DNA from: Pseudomonas sp. Irchel 3H7 | GTDB taxonomy: Bacteria > Pseudomonadota > Gammaproteobacteria > Pseudomonadales > Pseudomonadaceae | NCBI RefSeq assembly: GCF_900187605.1 | Contig: NZ_FYEA01000002.1 | Coordinates: 124,001 to 188,000, forward strand | Length of the DNA: 64,000 nt | Reading direction: 5' to 3' | Part shown: in pieces, positions 1 through 8,141 of the stretch | Position numbering within the stretch: position 1 is the stretch's first letter | Layout: each line of letters opens with the position of its first letter | Made by a program: the position numbers and the translations under genes | The notes under the pieces: model-generated | The model's input: only the letters and a program-made list of their open reading frames with translations | Told to the model about the DNA's origin: nothing | The model's database searches: none

Positions 1-812
1 AACAGGGGTAGCAGAAGCATGAACAGCACTTCGGAGACCTGACCCAGAGCCATCTTCGCGGTGGGATTGGTGACACCGATTTCGGCCAGAAACGGATTGG
101 CATTCTGGTAATAGAACGCCAGAGGAATGCAGATCAAGATGGATGCAAGAAAGAACACCAGATAGCTGCGATCCTTGAGCAAGCCCAATGCGTCCACACC
201 CAGCATCTGCTTGATGCCTGGCGAATCGCCCGTCGACTTCAGCGGCGCCGTGTTCGGCAGGCTGAAACTGTAGAGGCCCAACACCAGCGAAGCCACGGCA
301 GACATCAGGAACGTGTTGCGCAAACCGCCTGCAGCAATCGTCTGTTGAGCGTCCCAGGCAAAGCCGAAACTGATCACGATGCCAGCGACGATCCAGCCAA
401 TGGTGCCCCATACGCGGATGCGGGAAAACTCCCGGGCCGGGTCTTTGATCTGTCGGAAGGCTACCGCGTTTACCAGGGCCAGCGTTGGCATGTAGACCAG
501 CATGTAGGCCAGTACGTAGGGATAAAACGCACTGAAATCAGGTGCGCGATAAAGCTGAAAGAGCAGCACCGCGCCCAGCAGGTGCAACACCGCCAGAATG
601 CGTTCGGCATTGAAAAATCGATCTGCAACAAGTCCAACGACAAACGGCGCAATGATCGCGCCCCACGACTGCGTGGAAAAAGCCATACCCACCTGGCCGC
701 CGCTTGCTGCCAGTGTCGTGGTGAGAAAGGTGCCGAGGGTGACAAACCAGCCACCCCAGATAAAAAACTGCAGAAACATCATGACGCTGAGTCGCGCATT
801 CATTACGTTCAT
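1..812 (-). CDS. MFS nucleoside:H+ symporter-like transporter, C-terminus outside window
   Basis: Reading leftward from ATG at 810-812, about 270 residues are present and the frame runs off the left edge. The protein begins with a short cytoplasmic stretch and then successive hydrophobic helices (FLQFFIWGGWFVTLG near the start), with an N-terminal half and loop typical of the nucleoside:H+ symporter branch of the major facilitator superfamily. It lies just upstream in the reading direction of nothing else here but is downstream of the TIM-barrel and Gfo/Idh genes on the same strand, so it is probably the uptake step of that sugar-type operon. The substrate is not identifiable; a sugar or glycoside is as likely as a nucleoside from context. 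Confidence 0.75.
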   Translation of the reverse strand, partial: MNVMNARLSVMMFLQFFIWGGWFVTLGTFLTTTLAASGGQVGMAFSTQSWGAIIAPFVVGLVADRFFNAERILAVLHLLGAVLLFQLYRAPDFSAFYPYVLAYMLVYMPTLALVNAVAFRQIKDPAREFSRIRVWGTIGWIVAGIVISFGFAWDAQQTIAAGGLRNTFLMSAVASLVLGLYSFSLPNTAPLKSTGDSPGIKQMLGVDALGLLKDRSYLVFFLASILICIPLAFYYQNANPFLAEIGVTNPTAKMALGQVSEVLFMLLLPL

Positions 813-854
813 TTCAATCACCGTATTATTTTTATGTCGGTAACAGCGTGGTAA

Positions 855-1937
855 TCAGGGTTCGCCAAGGCCCAGCAGACGCCGGTTGGATTGCTCGTCA
901 GCGCTCACACTGGCGAAATCGTCGAATGCCTTGCGGGTTCGGGTGATCATGTGTAGTTCGATGAAGGCCGCCCCTTCGGCAGCGCCTTGTGCCGCGTCTT
1001 TCAAGCAGCATTCCCACTCCAGCACGGCCCAGCCGTTGAAGTCGTATTGGGTCAGTTTGCTGAAGATCGCCTTGAAGTCGATCTGGCCATCGCCCAGTGA
1101 ACGAAACCGACCCGGACGATCAACCCAACGCTGATAGCCGCCGTATACACCGGACCGAGCGCTGGCGTGGAACTCCGCGTCCTTGACGTGGAACATGCGG
1201 ATGCGCGCGTGGTAGCGATCGATGAAGCCCAGGTAGTCCATTTGCTGCAGCAACAGATGGCTCGGGTCATACAGAATTGCCGCGCGCGGATGATGATTTA
1301 CCGCTTCGAGGAATTGCTCGAAAGAGGCGCCATCGTGCAGGTCCTCGCCGGGGTGGATCTCGTAACAGAGGTCGACACCGGCCTCATCGAAGCACTCGAG
1401 GATCGGCAACCAGCGTTTCGCCAACTCGGCAAAGCCCTGTTCCACCAGACCGGCAGGACGTTGCGGCCACGGGTAGACGTACGGCCAGAGCAGGGCGCCG
1501 GAAAAGGTTGCGTGGGCGGTCAGCCCCAAGCGCTGACTGGCGCGCGCCGCCAGTTTCAACTGGTTGATCGCCCATTCGGTGCGTGCTTGCGGATTGCCAC
1601 GCAGCGCTGCCGGGGCGAAGTCATCGAAGAGTGAGTCGAACGCTGGATGCACCGCGACCAGTTGGCCCTGCAGGTGCGTCGACAGTTCGCTGATCACCAC
1701 GCCAGCCTTGGCGCATATGGCGATGAGTTCGTCGCAGTAATCCTGACTCTCGGCGGCGCGTTCCAGGTCGATGAAGCGCGTGCCGAGGGTCGGCAACTGA
1801 ATGGCTTTGTAGCCTTGAGAAGCTGCCCACTGGGCGATGTTGGCCAAGGTATCGAAAGGTGCTTCGTCGGCGATGAATTGGGCGAGAAAAATGCCTGGGC
1901 CGCGCATCCCGCTTGGGCGTTGTTGATTAACGTTCAT
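855..1937 (-). CDS. Sugar phosphate isomerase/epimerase (xylose isomerase-like TIM barrel)
   Basis: 360-residue cytosolic TIM-barrel protein of the AP endonuclease 2/xylose isomerase-like superfamily, which carries out metal-dependent isomerisation or epimerisation of sugars and keto-sugars. Metal-ligand style motifs are visible: CYEIHPGEDLHDG, ILYDPSHLLLQ, MFHVKDAEFH and WAVLEWECCLKD. A longer open frame extends upstream to 2234, but that part lies entirely inside the Gfo/Idh gene; ATG at 1935-1937 is chosen because the protein then starts with a normal MNVNQQRP leader and overlaps the upstream stop by only 11 bases, implying translational coupling. Similar pairs (for example E. coli YcjR/YcjS) process 3-keto-sugars; that role here is inference. 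Confidence 0.8.
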   Translation of the reverse strand: MNVNQQRPSGMRGPGIFLAQFIADEAPFDTLANIAQWAASQGYKAIQLPTLGTRFIDLERAAESQDYCDELIAICAKAGVVISELSTHLQGQLVAVHPAFDSLFDDFAPAALRGNPQARTEWAINQLKLAARASQRLGLTAHATFSGALLWPYVYPWPQRPAGLVEQGFAELAKRWLPILECFDEAGVDLCYEIHPGEDLHDGASFEQFLEAVNHHPRAAILYDPSHLLLQQMDYLGFIDRYHARIRMFHVKDAEFHASARSGVYGGYQRWVDRPGRFRSLGDGQIDFKAIFSKLTQYDFNGWAVLEWECCLKDAAQGAAEGAAFIELHMITRTRKAFDDFASVSADEQSNRRLLGLGEP

Positions 1938-3117
1938 TCGCGGTTGCTCCATTGGCAAGGTCAGGTATTGCAGTCCATTTGGCTTCGCCACAATGATTGG
2001 CGATGGCGGTCTCGATAAAGGCCATACCGCGCAGCCCGGTGGCAATGCCTGGAACGCCGGGTGCGTCAGGGCCGCTCGCACCCTGGAAAATGGCTTGCGC
2101 GAGGTCGCCATAGAGATTGGCCATCGCCTCGAGGTAGCCTTCCGGGTGTCCGGCGGGCAAGCGCATGCGCCGTGTGGCGTTTGCGCACAGCCAGGGTTGA
2201 CCAAGGCCCGAGCGCAGCACGCGCATCGGTTCATTCAAGGGTCGATGGATCAGACTGGCCGGCTCTTCCTGACGCCATTCCAGCCCGCCCTTGTCGCCAT
2301 ACAGGCGAATCTTCAGCGGATTCTCTTCGCCCGCGCACACTTGGCTGGCGATCAATACACCGCTGGCGCCGTCGGCCATTTTGAACAGCATCGAGGCGTC
2401 GTCATCCAGTTGGCGACTGCTCAAATGTGACCCGAGCATCGCGCTGATGAACTGGATGGATTGACCGGCGACAAACTCCGCGAGGGAAAACGCGTGCGTG
2501 CCGATGTCACCGATGCAGCCACCAATACCGGACTGTTCAGGATTGTCGCGCCAGCCCGCCTGTTTGTTGCCTTGTCCAGCCACATCGCTGCTGAGCCAGC
2601 CTTGCGGGTATTCGACGAGGACTTTGCGCAGACGCCCGATTTCACCGCTGGCGACCATCTCGCGTGCCTGCCAGACCATCGCATACCCTAGGTAGGTGTG
2701 CGCCAGGGCGTAAATTCGCTGGCTGTTGTTGACCACACGGGCCAAGTCCTGCACTTGCGCCAGATTGAGCGCTGCAGGCTTTTCACTGAACACATGGAAA
2801 CCCGCACTCAGTGCTGCACTGGCGATAGGGGCGTGCAGGTGATTGGGCGTGACGATCACCAGCAGTTCCATGCGCTGATCGGCCGGCAGTGCGTGTTCGG
2901 CGGCCAGCATGTCTTGCCAAGCGTCATAGCAGCGTTGTGCGGGAAGGCCCAAGGCCTCGCCACTGCGTCGATTGTTGTTGGCGTCGCGGCTGAACGCACC
3001 GCAGACCAGTTCGAAGCGTCCATCGAGGCCGGCGGCTTGCCGGTGTGCCTGGGCGATGAAGGCGCCTTCACCGCCACCGACGAAGCCCATTCTTATTTTG
3101 CGACCTGCAGCAATCAT
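1927..3117 (-). CDS. Gfo/Idh/MocA family oxidoreductase
   Basis: 396 residues. N-terminal Rossmann fold with the dinucleotide motif GFVGGGEGAFIAQAHRQ at about residues 11-27, the family EKP motif (FSEKPAALN, about 125-133) and the C-terminal domain motif GDIGTHAFSLAEF carrying the likely catalytic Asp/His. The family oxidises a sugar, cyclitol or glycoside hydroxyl with NAD(P)+. It is the first gene of a leftward operon with the TIM-barrel gene and an MFS transporter. The ATG at 3115-3117 has only a weak ribosome site. It is divergent from the LacI gene, with a palindromic operator between them. Substrate is unknown. Confidence 0.85.
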   Translation of the reverse strand: MIAAGRKIRMGFVGGGEGAFIAQAHRQAAGLDGRFELVCGAFSRDANNNRRSGEALGLPAQRCYDAWQDMLAAEHALPADQRMELLVIVTPNHLHAPIASAALSAGFHVFSEKPAALNLAQVQDLARVVNNSQRIYALAHTYLGYAMVWQAREMVASGEIGRLRKVLVEYPQGWLSSDVAGQGNKQAGWRDNPEQSGIGGCIGDIGTHAFSLAEFVAGQSIQFISAMLGSHLSSRQLDDDASMLFKMADGASGVLIASQVCAGEENPLKIRLYGDKGGLEWRQEEPASLIHRPLNEPMRVLRSGLGQPWLCANATRRMRLPAGHPEGYLEAMANLYGDLAQAIFQGASGPDAPGVPGIATGLRGMAFIETAIANHCGEAKWTAIPDLANGATANER

Positions 3118-3154
3118 GGCAATTGTCTCAGTGGATACATGCCGGAACTTTGAT

Positions 3155-3172
3155 GATGTAACCGGTTACATC
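3155..3172. promoter_or_regulatory. LacI-type operator, 18-bp perfect palindrome
   Basis: GATGTAACCGGTTACATC is a perfect inverted repeat with a central CG, the usual shape of GalR/LacI-family sites. It lies between the Gfo/Idh start (3117) and the LacI gene start (3296), close to the former, so repression of the sugar operon by that regulator is the simplest reading. Confidence 0.75.
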
Positions 3173-3295
3173 GTCGGCGAAATCTAGGCCTGAAATCAGC
3201 GAGTGTCAAACCGTGTCTGACGAATGCCAACGTTTCGGCCCGTGACGCTGTGCGGTAAGCTCGACGGCCGATTTGATTGAAAGAGCGAGGCAGTC

Positions 3296-4306
3296 TTGTC
3301 CAATATCCGCGAAGTGGCACGGCTGGCGGGTGTCTCGGTGGCAACGGTGTCGAGAACATTGAAATCCCCCGAGCGGGTGCTGCCCGATACCCGCGAACGG
3401 GTCATGGCCGCCGTCCAGCAAACCGGCTATCGACCGAATTTGATGGCGGTACAGTTTCGCTCGCGCAGAACGGGAAACCTGGTGATTCTGGTCCCGACCA
3501 TTGCCAACACCTTTTTCGCCAGAGTGATCAGCGGCGCACAAAAAGCCGCGCAGGCCGCCGGATACCGGTTGCTGTTGTGCGACACCCAGGGCCAGGAATC
3601 GCTTGAGCGACAGTTCGCCCATCTGGTGTACGCCCATCAAGCCGATGGCGTCATTCAGTTGCGTGCCTATGATCCATTCGATGAATCCGCCGCCGAGCCA
3701 GTGCTGACCCCGATCGTCAATGCCTGCGAAGTCATCCGGCACGGACGGCATCCAACGATCAGTCTGGATAACGTTGCGGCGGCCAAAGCCATGACCGAGT
3801 ACCTGATCGCGATGGGGCATCAGCGTATCGGACTGATCAAAGGACCCAAAGGCAGCCCGCTCACGCGTGATCGTCTGGCGGGGTATGAAGCGGCCCTGCG
3901 CGATGCCGGTCTCGCGCTCGATCACACGCTTATCTGTCACGGCGATTTCACGCTCGACGCGGGCTATTCGGGTGCCGGCAAACTACTCGCGCTCGACAGC
4001 CGACCGAGCGCGCTGTTTTGTGAAAATGACGAAATGGCCATCGGCGCGCTCAAGCGAATCAAAGAGCAGGGGCTGCGTGTGCCGGAGGATATTTCTCTCG
4101 CCGGATTCGACGATATTCCAATGGCCGCGTACTGCGATCCACCGCTGACGACCATTGCCCAGCCCGCCGAAATGTTCGGCGAGAAAGCCGTGGAAATGCT
4201 GATTGCGCTGATCGAGAAACAGCCGTTGCCGCAACGGCATGTGGTATTGCCGTTCGCGCTGACGCGGCGTGACAGCACGGCGCGGGGACCTGCAGCTGAT
4301 AAATGA
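3296..4306 (+). CDS. LacI family transcriptional regulator
   Basis: 336 residues. The N-terminal helix-turn-helix reads NIREVARLAGVSVATVSRTL (residues 3-22), followed by the hinge helix (RPNLMAVQFRSRRTG) and a periplasmic-binding-protein-like effector domain (residues about 60-330) with GFDDIPMAAYCDPPLTTI near the end. The start is a TTG at 3296 preceded by GAGCGAGG; no ATG lies in frame at a position that keeps the DNA-binding domain. It is divergent from the Gfo/Idh-isomerase-MFS operon and presumably represses it through the palindrome at 3155-3172. The inducer is not deducible. Confidence 0.9.
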   Translation: MSNIREVARLAGVSVATVSRTLKSPERVLPDTRERVMAAVQQTGYRPNLMAVQFRSRRTGNLVILVPTIANTFFARVISGAQKAAQAAGYRLLLCDTQGQESLERQFAHLVYAHQADGVIQLRAYDPFDESAAEPVLTPIVNACEVIRHGRHPTISLDNVAAAKAMTEYLIAMGHQRIGLIKGPKGSPLTRDRLAGYEAALRDAGLALDHTLICHGDFTLDAGYSGAGKLLALDSRPSALFCENDEMAIGALKRIKEQGLRVPEDISLAGFDDIPMAAYCDPPLTTIAQPAEMFGEKAVEMLIALIEKQPLPQRHVVLPFALTRRDSTARGPAADK

Positions 4307-4495
4307 CCTCGTGACTGCTCCGCGCAGGTTTGTCAGTGGTGTCAGTTTTTCAGACTCACCGGCAGCCGGAAAATTGTCCCTTTTGAGTTGACGGTGAAAC
4401 GCTTTTCAGCCGATTTATCCCGTCCCTGTGCGTCAGTAATCTGTACCCAACTTGAACGCAACAACAAATTCAAAAACTCAAAAGGGAAGCAGACC

Positions 4496-5128
4496 ATGAC
4501 CACTCCAACCTACAACCGCCTGAACAAAGACGACGCCATCGTGCTGCTGGTTGATCACCAGACCGGCCTGATTTCTCTGGTGCAGGACTTCTCGCCGAAC
4601 GAGTTCAAAAACAACGTGCTGGCCCTGGCCGATCTGGCCAAGTTCTTCGAACTGCCAACCATCCTCACCACCAGTTTCGAACAAGGCCCGAACGGCCCGT
4701 TGGTGCCAGAGTTGAAAGAGATGTTCCCGGATGCGCCGTACATCGCTCGTCCTGGTCAGATCAACGCGTGGGACAACGAAGATTTTGTGAAGGCGATCAA
4801 AGCTACCGGTCGCAAGCAAATCATCATTGCTGGTGTGGTCACTGACGTGTGTGTAGCGTTCCCGACCTTGTCGGCGCTGGCGGAAGGGTTTGAGGTGTTT
4901 GTGGTGACTGACGCCTCCGGCACCTTCAACACCACTGTGCAGCAGGCTGCATGGAGCCGCATGACTCAGGCCGGCGCGCAAATGATGAACTGGTTCTCGG
5001 TGGCGTGTGAGCTGCACCGCGACTGGCGCAACGATATTGAAGGGCTGGGTAACTTGCTGTCGCAGCGGATCCCTAACTACCGCAACCTGATGAACAGCTA
5101 CTCGGCGCTGACGGCTCAGCAGAAGTAA
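4496..5128 (+). CDS. ycaC: YcaC-like isochorismatase-family cysteine hydrolase
   Basis: 210 residues, matching the length of E. coli YcaC (208). The protein has the LLVDHQTGL motif (Asp20) and the nucleophile loop AGVVTDVCV with Cys119, plus the C-terminal CELHRDWRNDIEGL segment diagnostic of the YcaC group rather than of true isochorismatases. The family is cytosolic, oligomeric and hydrolyses amide or carbamate-like bonds; the natural substrate is not settled. An upstream in-frame ATG at 4388 exists, but the start at 4496 has AAGGGAAG just before it and gives the family length. The gene is monocistronic, ended by the terminator at 5148. Confidence 0.88.
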   Translation: MTTPTYNRLNKDDAIVLLVDHQTGLISLVQDFSPNEFKNNVLALADLAKFFELPTILTTSFEQGPNGPLVPELKEMFPDAPYIARPGQINAWDNEDFVKAIKATGRKQIIIAGVVTDVCVAFPTLSALAEGFEVFVVTDASGTFNTTVQQAAWSRMTQAGAQMMNWFSVACELHRDWRNDIEGLGNLLSQRIPNYRNLMNSYSALTAQQK

Positions 5129-5147
5129 GCCTGCGTGCTGCGGACGA

Positions 5148-5176
5148 AAAGCCTGCCCTGAAAAGCAGGCTTTTTG
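5148..5176 (+). terminator. Rho-independent terminator after ycaC
   Basis: Stem AAAGCCTGC / GCAGGCTTT around loop CCTGAAAA, followed by a T run. It ends the ycaC transcript. Confidence 0.85.
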
Positions 5177-5230
5177 TTCATCGCGAAGTCAGACCCCGGA
5201 ATTCAACAGCGACACCACGGGGAGCGCGGA

Positions 5231-5968
5231 TCATTCAAGAGGCGTTGCTCGATACGCTTTATAAAGTCGCTGAACCTCGGGATCATCCAGGCTTTCATAC
5301 GTAATCCCTTCCTTGTCCAGTCCATCCAGACCCTTTATTCCGCCAATCATTGCCGGCCATTCATCGCGACTGGAAATGTCGATGACGAAGGGGGCCAGAT
5401 AACCATCCAGATGGCCTGTGAAAGGGTCTCGAATTTCGTCGGCGAGTGCTCGCAGGTAGTCGTCTTTGTTGGTTTTTGACCAGTCGATGGCGAACCGGGT
5501 CCGATAGCACAACTCCATGTAGATGAGCAGGATTGTGCGGCCATTGCCATCCAGAAACGGGTGGGCGGACGCCAACTGGCCCATTACTTCGCCGGGGCGC
5601 TGACGAAAACGTTTTTTGTTTGCTGCGAGTTCGAAGGCGTATTCCACGGACCTTTTGATCAGGTCAGGACGTTCGAATATCGTGTGATGCGGATCATCTT
5701 TCGACCCTTTGAATACTGCGAGGTGGGGGACCAGTTCATTTCTGTCTTTTCCTGCCCACGGATAAAAACCGGAGAACAGGATTTCGTGGGTCTTGAGGAC
5801 AGCTTTGTAGTCGATGGGTTTTTTCTTGGCGAGATAGGCAAGGGCATCTTCGATACTGGCTTCGAAGGAGAGGTGCTCAGACTCTTTGACTTCAAGAGGG
5901 TCTTTCAGTTTGAGCGAGTTTTGAAGATAACCTTCAGTCTCGAAATCGCCGAAGGGGTCGAAAGTCAT
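5231..5968 (-). CDS. Fic/DOC family protein (putative AMP transferase)
   Basis: 245 residues. The Fic core spans about residues 50-200, with the motif HPFLDGNGR at 136-144; His136 would activate the target hydroxyl and Asp140 bind Mg2+. Fic enzymes transfer AMP from ATP to a protein hydroxyl, and several bacterial ones act as toxins held by a small antitoxin. The extended motif HxFx(D/E)GNGRxxR is incomplete: the last Arg is Leu147. No inhibitory [ST]xxxE[GN] helix motif is seen in the protein itself. It overlaps the small upstream gene by four bases (ATGA), so the two are coupled. Target and activity are unknown. Confidence 0.85.
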   Translation of the reverse strand: MTFDPFGDFETEGYLQNSLKLKDPLEVKESEHLSFEASIEDALAYLAKKKPIDYKAVLKTHEILFSGFYPWAGKDRNELVPHLAVFKGSKDDPHHTIFERPDLIKRSVEYAFELAANKKRFRQRPGEVMGQLASAHPFLDGNGRTILLIYMELCYRTRFAIDWSKTNKDDYLRALADEIRDPFTGHLDGYLAPFVIDISSRDEWPAMIGGIKGLDGLDKEGITYESLDDPEVQRLYKAYRATPLE

Positions 5969-6228
5969 GCGCTAAGTTGCCTCTTGCAACGCCTTTTTTC
6001 TTGGAGGTAGCGTCCTTGCAGGGCCATGATTTCTGCTTTGTTGAGAACACCTTTACGCTTGAGATTGACGAGCAATTGCTCAATGCCATCCAGCTCGACA
6101 GCATCACCTGCCAAGCGAGTAATGGTCACAGCCATGCAGCTCATGCTGTCACGTTCAGCGGTAACCTCATGCTTTTGGGCGAGTTTGCGAACTTCGCTCG
6201 CAACGTCGCCATTGGCTGGACTAGTCAT
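5965..6228 (-). CDS. Small protein coupled to fic, candidate antitoxin
   Basis: 87 residues, charged and probably helical, with a basic C-terminus (LQEKRRCKRQ). It ends inside the ATGA that starts the Fic gene, the arrangement of antitoxin-toxin pairs such as VbhA-VbhT or the P. fluorescens Fic-1/AntF pair. However, the inhibitory motif [ST]xxxE[GN] is absent: no Glu is followed by Gly or Asn anywhere. Either the protein inhibits in another way, is a chaperone-like partner, or is unrelated. Similarity to a named family was not recognised; the role is inferred only from position. Confidence 0.6.
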   Translation of the reverse strand: MTSPANGDVASEVRKLAQKHEVTAERDSMSCMAVTITRLAGDAVELDGIEQLLVNLKRKGVLNKAEIMALQGRYLQEKRRCKRQLSA

Positions 6229-6364
6229 TTGAACCCCTCGTTTTCTCTCTCAGAGCATAGCATGGCGCCGGCTCCGTAAATTTTCCAGCAGCCCCCGACT
6301 GTCAGCACGAACATTTCGGGTTGACTGCGAAATGCCTTTCAACCGATTCATTCCTTGTTCAGCG

Positions 6365-7288
6365 TTACACCTGCGCCCACTCATCACGAAACTGCAACAG
6401 AAAGTCGACAAACGCCCTGACCCGTTGCGGCACATACCGCCCGTGCGGGTAGAGCAAGGTGTAAGGTCGCGAGCGCCCGGCGTACGGCTTAAGTACCTCG
6501 ACCAAGCTGCCGTCCGCCAGCTCCTTTTCGACAATGAACTTGTACGTCTGGAAGACCCCGGCACCATGTCTGGCCAGGGTGACACCGCCGAGCACGTCAT
6601 CGGAGCAGGAGTAACCGCCGTCGGAAATCACTTCGCGATCGTGGCCATTTTCCTGGAACAGCCAGGAGATCCGCCGCCCGCTGCTCGGCAGTTCGAACTG
6701 AATACATTCGTGTTGCACCAGATCCTCAAGCGTCTTCGGTGTGCCAGCCTTTTTCAGATAGTCGGGGGAGGCGACCACCACCAGTTTTGCATCCTCCAGC
6801 AGCCGCGCAACCATGGTCGAATCCGGTTGCGCGCGGACGCGGATCGCCAGGTCGTAGCCTTCGCCGACGAAGTCGATATTGCGGTTGCCCAAGTGGATGT
6901 CGACGGTGACGTCAGGGTAGAGCGCGCGGAATTTTGGCAGCAGCGGCAGAATGCGGTGGTGCCCGTAAGTGGTGGGCAGGCTGATGCGCAACTGACCGGA
7001 CGGTGACGACTGTGCGCCCATGACTTCTTGTTGCGCTTCGACCAGTTGCGTCAGCGCCTGGCTGCACTGGACGAAAAAGTTTCTGCCCGCTTCGGTCAAG
7101 CGAATGCTGCGGGTAGTTCGGGCAAACAAGCGTGAACCCAATCTTTTTTCGAGGCGAAGAATCGACCGGCTCACCGCGGCCGGCGTCACACCCGCAAGCT
7201 GGGCGGCGGCGGTGAAGCTGCCGGCTTCAGCGGCGAGGCAAAAGAGTTCGATGCTGCCTAACTGCAAGTCTTCAAAGTGGCGCTTCAT
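6365..7288 (-). CDS. LysR family transcriptional regulator
   Basis: 307 residues. The N-terminal winged helix-turn-helix (LFCLAAEAGSFTAAAQLAGVTPAAVSRSI, residues about 16-44) is followed by the linker helix and a LysR substrate-binding domain (SGQLRISLPTTYGHHRILPLL from about residue 95). This is the CrgA-like subgroup that often controls an adjacent ketoreductase. It is last in a row of four same-strand genes (tautomerase, DsbA-like, SDR, LysR), 93 bases after the SDR stop. Control of this row is likely but unproven. Confidence 0.9.
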   Translation of the reverse strand: MKRHFEDLQLGSIELFCLAAEAGSFTAAAQLAGVTPAAVSRSILRLEKRLGSRLFARTTRSIRLTEAGRNFFVQCSQALTQLVEAQQEVMGAQSSPSGQLRISLPTTYGHHRILPLLPKFRALYPDVTVDIHLGNRNIDFVGEGYDLAIRVRAQPDSTMVARLLEDAKLVVVASPDYLKKAGTPKTLEDLVQHECIQFELPSSGRRISWLFQENGHDREVISDGGYSCSDDVLGGVTLARHGAGVFQTYKFIVEKELADGSLVEVLKPYAGRSRPYTLLYPHGRYVPQRVRAFVDFLLQFRDEWAQV

Positions 7289-7381
7289 GGAATAAGCCTG
7301 AGGATCAACTGACGGTTCATTCTCAGGTTTATCTCATGAAGCGGCACCGCCGGTACACACCGGCAGTGCCGTGGGGAGGTG

Positions 7382-8092
7382 TCAATGGCCAGCGCTTTGA
7401 CCACCGTCGACATGGAGGATTTCGCCGGTCACGAACTTCGCACTGTCCAGGTAAAGGATCGCTTGCACGATGTCGTCGATCTCACCCATATGCCCAACCG
7501 GGTGCAGGCTACCGAGGGCGGCGTGAGTCTCTTCGCCGTGCATCGGTGTCTTGATGATGCCGGGCGACACCGCGTTGACCCGAATGCCGCGCTTGGCGTA
7601 CTCGATGGCCAGGGATTTGGTCGCCGCGTTGATGCCACCTTTGGTCAGCGACGCGAGCACCGACGGTACGCCGTCAATCGCGTGGTCGACCAGGCTGGTG
7701 GTGACGCTGACGATGTGGCCGCTGGCGTTTTTCTCCATTTCGGCAATGGCCAATTGCGAGATGTGGAAGAAGCCGCTCATGTTGGTCGCTACCACTTGTG
7801 CGTAGTCTGCCTGGCTGTACTCGGTGAAGGGTTTGGCGACGAAAATCCCGGCGTTATTGACCAGCGTGTCGATGCGCCCGAAACGTGCAACGGCTTCGCC
7901 AATCACCCGCTCGGCGGTTTGCGGGTCGGCAATGTCACCGGCGACGGCGAGAATGTCCGGGTCAGTGGAGGGTTTGATCGAGCGCGAGGTCGCGACAACC
8001 TGATAGCCGCGTTCACGGAAACCCTTGACCAGACCTGCGCCAATGCCTTGCGAGGCGCCGGTAATCACTACAACTTTGTTGGACGTGTTCAT
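7382..8092 (-). CDS. SDR family NAD(P)-dependent oxidoreductase
   Basis: 236 residues, the usual length for a classical short-chain dehydrogenase. The coenzyme motif TGASQGIGAGL lies at residues 12-22, NNAGIF follows strand 4, and a C-terminal glycine-rich GEILHVDGGQSAGH ends the protein. The catalytic Ser region is SVTTSLVDHAIDGVP; where classical members have YxxxK the sequence here reads SVLASLTKGG, so the Tyr is replaced by Ser or the region is shifted, and catalysis may be atypical. GAGGAAACATC precedes the ATG. It sits between the DsbA-like gene and LysR. Substrate unknown. Confidence 0.85.
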   Translation of the reverse strand: MNTSNKVVVITGASQGIGAGLVKGFRERGYQVVATSRSIKPSTDPDILAVAGDIADPQTAERVIGEAVARFGRIDTLVNNAGIFVAKPFTEYSQADYAQVVATNMSGFFHISQLAIAEMEKNASGHIVSVTTSLVDHAIDGVPSVLASLTKGGINAATKSLAIEYAKRGIRVNAVSPGIIKTPMHGEETHAALGSLHPVGHMGEIDDIVQAILYLDSAKFVTGEILHVDGGQSAGH

Positions 8093-8141
8093 GATGTTTC
8101 CTCATGCAATCTGAATGGTTTGAAAAAACGAAGTTCGGGTG

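Noticed and set aside
1938..2234. N-terminal extension of the TIM-barrel protein
   Set aside because: It lies wholly within the Gfo/Idh coding region, has no family features, and ATG 1935-1937 gives a normal protein.
3296..3298. Missing ATG as a sign that the LacI gene is broken
   Set aside because: TTG with a good ribosome site gives a full-length protein; TTG starts occur elsewhere in the window.
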